Below, in pieces: positions 1 through 7,554 of a DNA stretch of 25,595 nucleotides (its first letter is position 1; each line of letters starts with the position of its first letter). The stretch is taken from positions 1 through 25,595 of the IMG/VR virus record IMGVR_UViG_3300046516_000195. One strand, given 5' to 3'. The position numbers were made by a program, and so were the translations under genes. This DNA is from a virus. A model generated the notes under the pieces. It worked only from the letters and a program-made list of their open reading frames with translations, made no database searches and was not told where the DNA came from.

Positions 1-655
1 AGGAAACGAACGTAACGACTGTGCCGCCGATCGTCACTGTTGCGGCTGCGCTAGGATTCACCGAGTAAGTGACTGAGCCAAATGCGGTCGGAGCCGAGGC
101 GAAGCTCAGGGTCGACGTTGCGCCGGTTGTGCCGTCCGTGATCTGGAATTGCGCAAAGCTCGAGTTCCATACGCAGGTCGAGCCTGGGACGGCCGAAGCA
201 AGGGCAGTCTGAATCAGCGCTGCGATGCCATTCAGATTCGTCGACGAGCCAAAACTGGCTGGCGAGATCGTGTACGGCGTGCCGTTGATGGTGATCGAAA
301 ACGCGGGCGAGGTGATCGCGGTGAAGTTAGCGATAGCCTGTTGCGCCGAGGACAGCGTCGCGCCGAACAGTTGCGCTGCAGTAGCGGTTTGCGCCCACCG
401 ACCGATCAGCACATTGGCCGGTTGCGGCGACTGGCCGAACCATGCCACCGAGGCAAGGTATTCAGGCGCCGTCGTGCCAAAGTCCGCGGCGACTGCCGGC
501 GAACTGAAGTACTCTCGCATACGGGATGCGACGTCGATTACAGGCGACGAGCCAAGAATCAACTCGGTGTTCAGGTTCTGCGCCTGCGCCGCGTTCGGCG
601 ACAGATTCACTGTCCCCTGAATCAAGCGAGAGATAGGAAGTTGACTCGTCGTCAT
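1..655 (-). CDS. DUF3383 sheath-like tail protein, 3' part missing
   Basis: This frame starts at the ATG at 655-653 and stays open to position 1, so at least 218 residues are seen and the C-terminus lies outside the window. The N-terminus (MTTSQLPISRLIQGTVNLSP) and a later stretch ending in VLIGRW look like DUF3383 proteins, which sit in the sheath position of contractile-tailed phages. The visible C-terminal part is rich in Thr, Ser, Ala and Gly, as in beta-rich virion proteins. It follows the neck gene at 719-1300, with a terminator-like hairpin between them. The family call is by resemblance; the sheath role is known only by gene order in related phages. Confidence 0.75.
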   Translation of the reverse strand, partial: MTTSQLPISRLIQGTVNLSPNAAQAQNLNTELILGSSPVIDVASRMREYFSSPAVAADFGTTAPEYLASVAWFGQSPQPANVLIGRWAQTATAAQLFGATLSSAQQAIANFTAITSPAFSITINGTPYTISPASFGSSTNLNGIAALIQTALASAVPGSTCVWNSSFAQFQITDGTTGATSTLSFASAPTAFGSVTYSVNPSAAATVTIGGTVVTFVS

Positions 656-671
656 TATTGAGTTCCCAATA

Positions 672-697
672 GAAAAAGCCCGCACGGTGGCGGGCTC
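672..697 (-). terminator. Intrinsic terminator-like hairpin before the sheath-like gene
   Basis: On the minus strand a 7-bp stem AGCCCGC/GCGGGCT (677-683 with 690-696) with a 6-base loop is followed by TTTTTC. It lies 22 bases after the neck gene stop and about 17 bases before the next start codon, which leaves no room for a promoter between hairpin and gene. It may be a partial terminator, an mRNA 3'-end stabiliser, or a site read through by an antiterminated polymerase. Confidence 0.75.
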
Positions 698-718
698 AGA
701 AAGTTTTGCGTGAGAGTG

Positions 719-1300
719 TTACTGGTCGACGATAATCGATTCAGTGCGCGGATCGGAATCGACGGATGCTTGCGCGGAAAGAACTGTGAGGACTTGATAC
801 GTTCGGACAACCCGGCGGCGAATGCGCATGCTCAGATCGAATCGGCGCACCCATTGCTGATTAACGAGTGCTGGAGACGTCACGATCGAACCGACTTCCA
901 CCAGTCCCATTTCGAACTGATCGAGCGTTGAATTGTTCTGCGCAACGTACATCCCGTCCCGCACCTGTGAAGCGAAGTTCAGAGCATTCACGCCGTAGAA
1001 ACTACACAGGACGGTGATGATCTCGTGCCGGATAAACGTATCCGATCCGTTGCCATTCGGGTTGTGCTGCTCGTAGGAGTTGGCGTCGTGCTCGATACCT
1101 GTCACGCCCACAGCACACCAGTTCGTGGCCGGCTCGGGCTGCTTCGGTACCGTCGCCTGCCATCTCGGTCGAACCATGTTGCCGGGCAAGCCCGTAAGCC
1201 CGACTATCAGTTGCTGGAAGATCGAATCGAGGTCTGCGTCTTCCGCTGGAGGGTTGCCGGCGGGTTGAAGGTATCCGGCGACGCTGGAATCACCCGCCAT
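719..1300 (-). CDS. Neck/tail terminator protein, LIC_12616-like
   Basis: The protein has 193 residues. It resembles the LIC_12616 family (phage neck terminator, gp12-like), whose members join the head-proximal end of the tail tube to the neck. The stretch GLTGLPGNMVRPRWQ near residues 34-48 and the C-terminal strand-rich part fit the family. A strong ribosome site (GGAGG, 6 bases from ATG) fixes the start. Its first 11 bases overlap the end of the gene at 1290-1673, as expected for a co-translated head-to-tail block. The family call is by resemblance and the role is inferred from gene order. Confidence 0.7.
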   Translation of the reverse strand: MAGDSSVAGYLQPAGNPPAEDADLDSIFQQLIVGLTGLPGNMVRPRWQATVPKQPEPATNWCAVGVTGIEHDANSYEQHNPNGNGSDTFIRHEIITVLCSFYGVNALNFASQVRDGMYVAQNNSTLDQFEMGLVEVGSIVTSPALVNQQWVRRFDLSMRIRRRVVRTYQVLTVLSAQASVDSDPRTESIIVDQ

Positions 1301-1673
1301 TTGAACCTCCCGACAGCGGAATCAGTTCACAATTCGCCGCGGTGAAGCCGATGCCGAAACGAGACCAATCGCCAACGTTGGTGACCGTATAACGGCGACC
1401 GTTCCATGTGACGATGTCGGCGTCCATGCCATCACCGCCAGCCTGAAGCAGGAAGCGGCTATGAACTGTGATCGAGCCGTTAATGCGCGATCCTTCAGCC
1501 AGGCGCATCAGAAGGTCGCCGCTGTTGTTTGTCACCACGCCATAGAAGGGCGTAGAGGTCGCTGAATCCGCCGCGATGCCGTTATCGTCGACCGTCTGCG
1601 TTTGGCGAGCACAGACGAGGCTATCCACGAAATCCGGATCGAGCAGGATTTCGGAGACGTCAAGAAGTGGCAT
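1290..1673 (-). CDS. Putative head-tail joining (stopper) protein
   Basis: The protein has 127 residues and no family is recognised with certainty. It is mostly beta-strand-like (for example WNGRRYTVTNVGDWSRFGIG near residues 89-108) and ends in a Gly/Ser tail. The stretch of an RRYTV strand followed by GDWSRFG is typical of small head-completion proteins that sit between the gp10-like and neck proteins. It starts 2 bases after the stop of the gene at 1676-2242. The ribosome site is weak, so translation may be coupled. The role is inferred from position. Confidence 0.55.
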   Translation of the reverse strand: MPLLDVSEILLDPDFVDSLVCARQTQTVDDNGIAADSATSTPFYGVVTNNSGDLLMRLAEGSRINGSITVHSRFLLQAGGDGMDADIVTWNGRRYTVTNVGDWSRFGIGFTAANCELIPLSGGSNGG

Positions 1674-1675
1674 GG

Positions 1676-2242
1676 CTAGTCTTTGTCGCGGACGACGTGC
1701 GTGATGGAATTGCGAAGCGCTCCGCTGTTTATCAACGGAATAATGCCGGCCTCAGTCTGAGCCTGCGCCGGATCAGTACCAGAATCGACCGCTTTCAGAT
1801 ACGACTTCTCGTCATCGCGCATGCTCTTTGTCTGCCGGGACCGATGTCGATTCCTGATTGTTTCGGGGGAGAGCGCTGGCGGGATATTGCTTCCGATCTT
1901 TCGCTTCACCGACGACTCAGCGATCAGGCCGGCCGCCGTCAAGCCGCGTTCTGCGGCAGAACTGTTGCCGCTCAGCGCTGCGTCCGCCGCTTTCCCAAGG
2001 CGATCGGCGCACTGATCCTGTACATCAGCGACACCAGGCACAAGGAAAGGGCGCGCGGGAACGTTATGCTCGGGAGATCCAGTCTCCATCACATAGCCGA
2101 TTTGGGCATTAGTGATTGGCGTATCGGTGCGCTCGGGAGCGCTGTCAGGAATGCCGACCAGGACGTCTTTCCGGGTCAGTTTGTTGATGGCGTCGATGAT
2201 CGACTTCAGATTATCAGCCGTCATCGTTGCACCGGACTTCAT
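1676..2242 (-). CDS. HK97 gp10-like head-tail/tail completion protein
   Basis: The protein has 188 residues. Residues 56-70 (SPEHNVPARPFLVPG) carry the PARPFL signature typical of the HK97 gp10-like family, small proteins that complete the head-tail joint. The C-terminus has an INSGALRNSITHVV element, also typical: a mature-end helix and strand after a Gly-Ala turn. A GAGG ribosome site 5 bases upstream supports the ATG at 2242; a second in-frame ATG seven codons on (MTADN) is possible. It is flanked by DUF4054 and a stopper-like gene. Confidence 0.7.
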   Translation of the reverse strand: MKSGATMTADNLKSIIDAINKLTRKDVLVGIPDSAPERTDTPITNAQIGYVMETGSPEHNVPARPFLVPGVADVQDQCADRLGKAADAALSGNSSAAERGLTAAGLIAESSVKRKIGSNIPPALSPETIRNRHRSRQTKSMRDDEKSYLKAVDSGTDPAQAQTEAGIIPLINSGALRNSITHVVRDKD

Positions 2243-2248
2243 ATTGCC

Positions 2249-2644
2249 TCAACAGTTAATCTGCAGACCTCCAGCGCCGAACATGCGGGCCAGCGTCAAA
2301 TACCGGACACCATACGATGTGAGATTCCAGAAACCGCCACCGTCGATGATTGCGGCCGATGTGTCATAGCTGACACTTACCTTATCTACCGCTTTCGATG
2401 CCTGCGGCCCTGTCATGATGCCCGGGGTTCCGCCGGTAGCAGCAGCCGCCTCATCGCGCACCGATAGCACCAGGTGGTGCGCCGTCACGAGTTCAATGCC
2501 GATGTTAGTCAGTTCGACCCATCGGTCAGCGTTGACGAGCGATGCCGCCACCGTCAGCCACGTTTGAACCAACGAATCCGGGTAACGCGTGGGATCATTG
2601 AATTCGGGGAAGTCCGATCGTAGCTGAGCAGGGGTAACGGTCAT
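2249..2644 (-). CDS. DUF4054 head-tail connector protein
   Basis: The protein has 131 residues when started at the ATG at 2644 (MTVTPAQLRSDFPEFNDPTR). This N-terminus, the W-L-T-V-A core and the YLTLARMFGAGG end match DUF4054, a small adaptor family found beside the capsid gene in phages with DUF2184 capsids. The start overlaps the upstream stop as ATGA, a coupled start, so a longer in-frame reading beginning at 2728 is rejected. It probably forms the first connector ring under the portal (inferred). Confidence 0.75.
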   Translation of the reverse strand: MTVTPAQLRSDFPEFNDPTRYPDSLVQTWLTVAASLVNADRWVELTNIGIELVTAHHLVLSVRDEAAAATGGTPGIMTGPQASKAVDKVSVSYDTSAAIIDGGGFWNLTSYGVRYLTLARMFGAGGLQINC

Positions 2645-2832
2645 GGTTTCGCGGGTCGTGCAGGTTTGCGCTTCTCGTCCGGTTCTACCGCGGCGATGGG
2701 CGCTTCGTCTGTGTGAAGCAGAACCCACCAGTGACTTTCGTACTCGGCGGGGATTTCTTCACCGGCCTTGATATACAGCGGCCGGCAGTCGTCGCGGGTC
2801 AGGGTGAAATCCTGATTGGCGATGCGGGTCAT
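2641..2832 (-). CDS. Small hypothetical virion-module protein
   Basis: The protein has 63 residues and no recognised family. It has an N-terminal strand-like part with two Trp residues (SHWWVLL, residues 33-39) and a charged, Pro/Lys-rich tail that is probably disordered. GGAG lies 7 bases before the ATG. The gene sits between the major capsid protein and DUF4054, overlapping the latter by the 4 bases ATGA. Small genes at this point in related phages have no known role. Confidence 0.65.
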   Translation of the reverse strand: MTRIANQDFTLTRDDCRPLYIKAGEEIPAEYESHWWVLLHTDEAPIAAVEPDEKRKPARPAKP

Positions 2833-2849
2833 ATTATGCTCCGGTAATC

Positions 2850-2884
2850 AGCCGGGAGAAGTCAACTGGTAACAACTCCCGGCT
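2850..2884 (-). other. 9-bp stem-loop after the capsid gene
   Basis: A perfect 9-bp inverted repeat, AGCCGGGAG (2850-2858) and CTCCCGGCT (2876-2884), encloses a 17-base loop just after the capsid stop codon at 2890-2892. No T-run follows on either strand, so it is not a classical terminator. It could protect the 3' end of a capsid mRNA (inferred). Confidence 0.6.
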
Positions 2885-2889
2885 CTCGC

Positions 2890-3957
2890 TTAGATCGCGT
2901 CGCGATAGGCAGCCGTGACCCCATAGCGGAACTCGATCTGACCGAATCGCGACCAGTAAGTCGTGATTTGAAAGAGCGAGCGATACTCGAGCGGCGTGCG
3001 CTGGAGTTCCGTCATCGGGTACTGGACGTACTTCTTGTCCTTGGCGTAGGCGACCATGCGGTCGACCGTGCCAAGCGTACCCGGCGTGCCACCGACACCC
3101 GCGCCGATCAGCCACTTCAGCGGGAGAATTTCCAGCTTCGTGCCCGACTTCGTGCTGATGTTGTTCTCGAGCAGGTACGTCAGGATCGACTGGTTACCCG
3201 CCGTGCTGACCAACTGAGCTGCGATGTAACCGTACTGTGCCGGCGGCAGCAGAAGGCGATTCGGCATGACCTTCCAGCCCGAAGCCTGCCACGCGCTCGT
3301 CAGGATTTCGTTGACGTCCTTCAGAATTTCAGCGGGCGTCTTGGTCGTCCATTGCGGCGTCGTGCTTGCGCCATTCGCGACGTTCTGGAAGCTGCCGACC
3401 AGCGAATTCGAGTTCACGAGGCCGCCGAATCCCAGCGTCGAGTCACCGAAATAGATCAGTTGATCCAGGTCCATGTTGCGCTTCAGGTTCATGCCTTCAA
3501 CCTTCTGCGCATCGACCGGCGTACCGAGAGCCTGAGCCTTCACCAGTTCGGGCACGGTGTACTTGACTTCAGCACCCCACAGGCGCATTGCCTGACCCGT
3601 CTTGCCGATGTCCAGCGACGGACCGGCAAGTGCATTGCCTTCGTTCGAGATCCAGTTCAGGCCGCCCGGCGTCATGCCGCCAGCCATCGCAAATGCCGAG
3701 TTCGTGAACGACGCGATTTCGTCAGCCGGCGAAACGTCGGTGCGGATGTCAACGTCGCGCGACCACGTGTATTCAACCAGCGGCTCGTTGAGCGTTTGAT
3801 CCAGACGTTCCAACTGGCCGATCAGGAATGCACCGGTCGAGTCGATCGTCATCTGATCGTAGGTCATCATGCCGTCGGTCGTGAAGTGACGTGCGAACTT
3901 GCGCGACGCTTCAGCGATTTCCCGGCGCTTGAGGAATTTTTGAACAGACATGTCCAT
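2890..3957 (-). CDS. Major capsid protein (DUF2184, HK97 fold)
   Basis: The protein has 355 residues, a usual length for DUF2184 major capsid proteins. Recognisable parts are the N-terminal arm with the DQMTIDSTGAF segment (about residues 34-44), the central MNLKRNMDLDQLIYFGDS segment typical of the family, and a C-terminal KYVQYPMTELQRTPLEYRSL segment followed by a strand with YWSRFGQIEFRY. The start ATG at 3957 has GGAG 10 bases upstream; a second ATG two codons later is also possible. The gene lies directly downstream of the cement gene, separated by an intrinsic-terminator-like hairpin. It builds the icosahedral shell after cleavage or rearrangement guided by the protease-scaffold gene. 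Confidence 0.9.
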   Translation of the reverse strand: MDMSVQKFLKRREIAEASRKFARHFTTDGMMTYDQMTIDSTGAFLIGQLERLDQTLNEPLVEYTWSRDVDIRTDVSPADEIASFTNSAFAMAGGMTPGGLNWISNEGNALAGPSLDIGKTGQAMRLWGAEVKYTVPELVKAQALGTPVDAQKVEGMNLKRNMDLDQLIYFGDSTLGFGGLVNSNSLVGSFQNVANGASTTPQWTTKTPAEILKDVNEILTSAWQASGWKVMPNRLLLPPAQYGYIAAQLVSTAGNQSILTYLLENNISTKSGTKLEILPLKWLIGAGVGGTPGTLGTVDRMVAYAKDKKYVQYPMTELQRTPLEYRSLFQITTYWSRFGQIEFRYGVTAAYRDAI

Positions 3958-3978
3958 TGTTTTGTTGCTCCAGAAACG

Positions 3979-4000
3979 AAAAAACCCGCGCTAGGCGGGT
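3979..4000 (-). terminator. Intrinsic terminator-like hairpin before the capsid gene
   Basis: On the minus strand ACCCGC/GCGGGT (3984-3989 with 3995-4000) forms a 6-bp stem with a 5-base loop, followed by TTTTTTCG. The T-run ends about 21 bases before the capsid ATG. There is no space for a promoter between them, so capsid expression needs read-through or processing. Confidence 0.8.
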
Positions 4001-4033
4001 CTGTAAGCGGATGCGCCGTTAGGCGCCGGGATC

Positions 4034-4540
4034 TCAAATATTTACAGCTACCTCGCAAATGCCGAAGGCATCAGCGGGGCCGGTGAAGTACCAGTTCGAC
4101 GGCATGGCGATCGTGTTGGTCGTGTCCGATGCGGCTTCGAAGCCACCAAGCGGCTTGCCAGCGGACGGCGTGGCGACACGCACATACACCGTGCCGCCCT
4201 TGGTTGCCGCAGCGACGCCACCGAGCGAAACCATCACGTAGCCGCGCTTCAGGATGTCGGTGACGCCCGAGGTCGGCGGGGTCGACGTACCGAGCGGGTC
4301 GGTGCCATTGCCCTGAATCGGGTAGGGGCGCAGATTCACGCCTTGCACGAGGGCCGCGGTATCGCCCGACAGGTTGATCGGCTGCACCTTGCCGGCAACG
4401 TACTTGACGGCTACGCCAAACACGGTCGGCGGCGTAGCCGAGTCGATCAGTTGAGTCTCGATCGTCGCGACTTCAGCGCGTTGGAGATCACCGGCGAAAC
4501 CAGCCGGCATGCGGAATTGATAAGCTTGCAACGAGGGCAT
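4034..4540 (-). CDS. Head decoration/structural cement protein
   Basis: The protein has 168 residues. Its composition (Ala, Gly, Thr, Val, few charges) and motifs such as RMPAGFAGDLQRAE near the N-terminus and GGTVYVRVATPSAGKPLGGF further on match the phage cement (Gp24-like) proteins encoded just before DUF2184 capsid genes. It probably trims and stabilises the capsid lattice. AAGGAG 5 bases before the ATG is a strong ribosome site, consistent with high expression. It ends before a terminator-like hairpin at 3979-4000. Confidence 0.7.
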   Translation of the reverse strand: MPSLQAYQFRMPAGFAGDLQRAEVATIETQLIDSATPPTVFGVAVKYVAGKVQPINLSGDTAALVQGVNLRPYPIQGNGTDPLGTSTPPTSGVTDILKRGYVMVSLGGVAAATKGGTVYVRVATPSAGKPLGGFEAASDTTNTIAMPSNWYFTGPADAFGICEVAVNI

Positions 4541-4549
4541 GTCGGCTCC

Positions 4550-5377
4550 TTACTTACGGTTCGCCCAAAATTCGGCGTGGATCTGGTTGATGTCTTTTGC
4601 TTCTTTCGCGGCGTCGGTCGTCTTGCGAGCGACAGTCTTGTTCTTCTGCTTGACGAGTTCCGACGAAGCGTGGAACGCCATCTTTGCGGCGTCGCACGTC
4701 ATCTTCGACACGTCGGCGTCGCCAACGATGGCGCGCACAAGGTCGGCGTTGTCGTTGGTCAATGCAGCGCGTAGGGCGCGACGGCGGAGCACGCAGATCG
4801 AGTCCGCGGTCTTCTTGCTGTCTGCCTTAGCGTCGAACGTCGGCAGCTTCACGCCCGGAGCGAGGATTTCGGCACGCGCCTTGGCGTCCTGGAATTCGTC
4901 ACGGAACGAAGCGGAATCGTTGGTCGACTTCTTCTCGTCGTCCTTCTTTTCCTCTTCTTCGTCCGAGTCCTGGGTCATGTCTTCATCACCGTCGCCGTCC
5001 GACTCGTCGTCCTGGGTCTCGTCCTTCTTCTCTTCCTCGGAGTCAGCGGTCGGGCCAGCTTCGAGTTTGGAGACGCGCTCTCCGATTGCAGCGACGGACT
5101 GGGCGACTGCGTCGATCGCAGCGATGACTTTCGCCATCGGATCGTCGCCAGCACCTTCGCCTTCGCCTTCGCCATCATCGGCAGTCGTGCCAGCACCAGC
5201 GCCAACCTTCTCAGCGCCCGGCATGTGAATATGGATGTCGGGCATGTTGTTCTGCATGCCCTCCGATTCGTCCTTGACCTCTTCAGACAACGCTTTTTCG
5301 AAGGCTTCCGAATCGCGCGTCATGAAGAGCTTGCGCAGCTTGTCCTTGAGGGATTCAGCGCCTTTCTTCGTTGCCAT
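4550..5377 (-). CDS. Nested scaffold protein from an internal start
   Basis: An in-frame ATG at 5377-5375 (MATKKGAESLKDKL) is preceded by GGAG with 8 bases of spacing, a perfect Shine-Dalgarno arrangement inside the protease-scaffold gene and exactly after the protease domain ends. Translation from here gives 275 residues: a helical start, a Gly/Glu/Asp-rich linker and a Lys/Ala-rich C-terminus. The same arrangement is known for lambda Nu3 inside gene C. Production of the short form is inferred, not proven. Confidence 0.6.
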   Translation of the reverse strand: MATKKGAESLKDKLRKLFMTRDSEAFEKALSEEVKDESEGMQNNMPDIHIHMPGAEKVGAGAGTTADDGEGEGEGAGDDPMAKVIAAIDAVAQSVAAIGERVSKLEAGPTADSEEEKKDETQDDESDGDGDEDMTQDSDEEEEKKDDEKKSTNDSASFRDEFQDAKARAEILAPGVKLPTFDAKADSKKTADSICVLRRRALRAALTNDNADLVRAIVGDADVSKMTCDAAKMAFHASSELVKQKNKTVARKTTDAAKEAKDINQIHAEFWANRK

Positions 5378-6007
5378 TGATGGATCTCCAGTGGAGGTTG
5401 GTTTTGAATCCTGCACTGAGCAGGCGTCGCCGCAGCGAGCTTGGCCCGCCAGCAGCGCAACGTGGTTTCCCACGATGTCGGTTTGTCGCGCACGTCCTGG
5501 CGCGATCTGGATGTAGGCTGCTTCGTATCCGTTGCTGATTTCGCGAAGCCGCTTGGTCTGCACGTCGTGAATCGCGCCCTTGTCCGTGATCAGCAGGTCT
5601 GCCATCAGGAAGTCACTCATCTCTGCTTCGCCACGGCGCACGTTGCATGCGTAGCCTTTGGCGTAGACGATCCAGTTATCTGGCGTGACCGGCTCGCGGG
5701 GATGCTCAATCGTTACTGGCGCACCCTCGAAAGAGGCAATCGACTCAGGATCGAACACATCCTCTTCGTGGCGCTCAACGACAATGATTCCGTCGTCGCT
5801 GGGCTCGATGTCAGGCAGTTCTACATCGGCGTATTCCTGAGTGCCGATGCGTGCGATTGGCACGTCCTGGCAAAGCAGAAATCCGGCCGCAGTCAGCGAT
5901 TGTTTCGGGCCTATCTGCTCGGTCGCGAGAATGCCACTGGCAGTAATGGCGTCTTTCGTCGGCGCGCGCTTGCTCACGCACGCTTTGCATTGGCACGCGT
6001 GGGACAT
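4550..6007 (-). CDS. Prohead protease (DUF2213) fused to scaffold
   Basis: The protein has 485 residues. Residues 20-205 form a DUF2213 head maturation protease: the probable catalytic His is H102 in TIEHP and the probable Ser is S158 in LREISNGYEAAY; NHVALLAGQARCGDA (181-195) is the conserved end of the domain. Residues 211-485 are scaffold-like: helical, with a very acidic low-complexity stretch (about 255-380) and a Lys/Ala-rich end. An internal ATG at codon 211 with a good ribosome site predicts that the scaffold is also made alone. It cleaves scaffold and capsid arms during head maturation. His and Ser are assigned by analogy with HK97-type proteases. Confidence 0.85.
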   Translation of the reverse strand: MSHACQCKACVSKRAPTKDAITASGILATEQIGPKQSLTAAGFLLCQDVPIARIGTQEYADVELPDIEPSDDGIIVVERHEEDVFDPESIASFEGAPVTIEHPREPVTPDNWIVYAKGYACNVRRGEAEMSDFLMADLLITDKGAIHDVQTKRLREISNGYEAAYIQIAPGRARQTDIVGNHVALLAGQARCGDACSVQDSKPTSTGDPSMATKKGAESLKDKLRKLFMTRDSEAFEKALSEEVKDESEGMQNNMPDIHIHMPGAEKVGAGAGTTADDGEGEGEGAGDDPMAKVIAAIDAVAQSVAAIGERVSKLEAGPTADSEEEKKDETQDDESDGDGDEDMTQDSDEEEEKKDDEKKSTNDSASFRDEFQDAKARAEILAPGVKLPTFDAKADSKKTADSICVLRRRALRAALTNDNADLVRAIVGDADVSKMTCDAAKMAFHASSELVKQKNKTVARKTTDAAKEAKDINQIHAEFWANRK

Positions 6008-6019
6008 GGGTATGGGCGT

Positions 6020-6045
6020 AAAAAAGCCCCGACTGCGCGGGGCTT
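6020..6045 (-). terminator. Intrinsic terminator-like hairpin before protease-scaffold gene
   Basis: An 8-bp stem, AAGCCCCG/CGGGGCTT (6024-6031 with 6038-6045), with a 6-base loop and six T residues on the minus strand. It lies between the HNH endonuclease stop (6065) and the protease ATG (6007), 12 bases before the latter. It is the strongest terminator-like element in the structural region. Confidence 0.8.
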
Positions 6046-6064
6046 GGTGTGGGGTTTGGCTGTG

Positions 6065-6727
6065 CTACAGCAATCGACCGTTCTCTTGAGCCCAGTCGAT
6101 GGGGTCTTTCTTTCCCTTTCTGACATTGCAGTCCGGGCAGAGAATCTGAATATTACTGATGTCGTTTGAACCGCCGAGCGCTATCGGCATGATGTGGTCA
6201 ACGTGACTGTTTTTCTTGATCGATTCTTGGCAGCAGGCGCATTTGTATTGCTGCCGTCGCTTCAGTTCCGCTATCTCTTGACGCGTATGCTTTCCGCCGA
6301 CGTTACTCTTTCTGGCGCGGCGAAGGTGGGTCATCGCAAGTTGCTGCGCTTTAGCCTTCTCGGGATTCTCTCGCTTCCACTTCTTCCGGGATTCAGCTAC
6401 TTTTTCAGGATTGGCGAGCGCCCATCTCCGATTATTTTCGAGTCTTCGATCTGGATTTTCCTGCTTCCATTTCTTATTCAGAGCAGCATAGTGCTCTTTC
6501 TTCGCAAGATAGTCGGCGCGCGAAAGCTCTCGAACGCGGTCAGGATTTTTCTTTCTCCATGCCGCGCTTCGGATGCGCATACATCCAAGGCAGTTTCCTG
6601 ACGATACCTGCCTCTCCTCTAGATGACCGTTAGAGCATGGCTCTCCAGTGAAGTAGCGAAGCTCACCTGCTTTCCGCGCCTCTGCGCGAGTGGCGATCAG
6701 ACGAGGGTGTACAATGGCGTCAGCCAT
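6065..6727 (-). CDS. Freestanding HNH endonuclease with NP-repeat linker
   Basis: The protein has 220 residues from the ATG at 6727, chosen because GGAGGT lies 7 bases upstream; a longer reading from 6802 lacks this. The N-terminus has a zinc-type patch (PCSNGH at 30-35 and CLGC at 46-49). A basic linker has W-x3-N-P-D/E units at W57, W87, W102 and W117, mostly 15 residues apart. The HNH domain has CACC (163-166), HVDH (175-178) with the catalytic His region, and CPDC (197-200) as the second zinc pair. It sits as an intruder between the Mu F-like gene and the protease. It is probably a homing endonuclease; a role in packaging-linked nicking is possible but less likely. Confidence 0.85.
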   Translation of the reverse strand: MADAIVHPRLIATRAEARKAGELRYFTGEPCSNGHLEERQVSSGNCLGCMRIRSAAWRKKNPDRVRELSRADYLAKKEHYAALNKKWKQENPDRRLENNRRWALANPEKVAESRKKWKRENPEKAKAQQLAMTHLRRARKSNVGGKHTRQEIAELKRRQQYKCACCQESIKKNSHVDHIMPIALGGSNDISNIQILCPDCNVRKGKKDPIDWAQENGRLL

Positions 6728-6814
6728 GCCGCTTACCTCCGCAATAGGTAATGGTGTGGTTAGAGCCCTCGGGGTGTTAGCGCACTTCGGGGGCTCGCTC
6801 ATTATAGAGCAGAA

Positions 6815-7552
6815 TCATCCATCAATTATCGGCTCCATCCAGCATCGGCAGTTGAAAATCTGTCCTGGAAATGTCTCCGTGCCGTCCGAGAGGCGAGGCG
6901 GCTTGTCGAGCGCGAAAACCTTTCCATCCATCTCTCGATGAGACTTTCTCACGGCGCCATCGTGGCTCGTATGCCAGATGGCGTGAGTGCAGCCGATGCT
7001 TTCCGCTCTGGCTTGAGTCAGCACCGAAGCCGTTCGCGCGGTCTCGGTTCTCGCAATGAGAGTGGCTCGCGATGCAGTCACGGATTCGGTTTCGAGAATC
7101 GCCTTCTGAATTTCCTGAAATCGCGTCGAATCTTCGATTCCAGCCAACGTCAGCCGATGCACTCGCTGCGCCGCCTCTAGCGGAATGCTCTGTATCAGCG
7201 TGACCTGCTCAGCCAGCAACGCCTGCATCACACGGCCGGTCGGCGCATTGCGAATCTCTTCCCGCAAGCCCCGCGATAGCTCTTTCGCCATCGTCTGCCA
7301 TGCCTGCTCATCCCGCAGCGCGACGTCCATCAGCATGTTGCTGGCGGTCTGCGTCGCCCAGCCCTTGAGCATGTCGGAGTAGGCTTTGAGCAACTGCTCG
7401 ATGGTCGGCGCAGCGGACATGTCGCCCGGCGTGAACGGCGCGACGATTGATCCGACCTGCTGCGCTACCTTGCGAAGCTGCAACGCATATCGCTGCTCGA
7501 TGCGCTGCGTCTTGACCGGGTTGCGGTTGCGCTTGCGGTCAAGGGTGAGCAT
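6815..7552 (-). CDS. Mu F-like minor head morphogenesis protein
   Basis: The protein has 245 residues. The C-terminal signature of the Mu F / SPP1 gp7 family is clear: SHDGAVRKSHREMDGKVF near residue 195 and FPGQIFNCRCWMEP near residue 228. The N-terminal two thirds is helical. Such proteins bind the portal and travel with the head, sometimes entering the host with the DNA. It is shorter than the full Mu F protein (about 400 residues), as in many phages where portal and F-like genes adjoin. It starts 2 bases after the stop of the small gene at 7555-7734. Confidence 0.85.
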   Translation of the reverse strand: MLTLDRKRNRNPVKTQRIEQRYALQLRKVAQQVGSIVAPFTPGDMSAAPTIEQLLKAYSDMLKGWATQTASNMLMDVALRDEQAWQTMAKELSRGLREEIRNAPTGRVMQALLAEQVTLIQSIPLEAAQRVHRLTLAGIEDSTRFQEIQKAILETESVTASRATLIARTETARTASVLTQARAESIGCTHAIWHTSHDGAVRKSHREMDGKVFALDKPPRLSDGTETFPGQIFNCRCWMEPIIDG

Positions 7553-7554
7553 GT

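Noticed and set aside
2250-2728. Longer start for the DUF4054 gene at 2728
   Set aside because: The extra 28 residues are an antisense-like Arg-rich stretch overlapping the small gene at 2641-2832; the ATGA-coupled ATG at 2644 matches the family start.
2968-4086. Plus-strand open frame of 372 codons over the capsid gene
   Set aside because: It is the antisense shadow of the major capsid gene; the Arg/His/Asp-rich translation is typical of shadow frames in GC-rich DNA.
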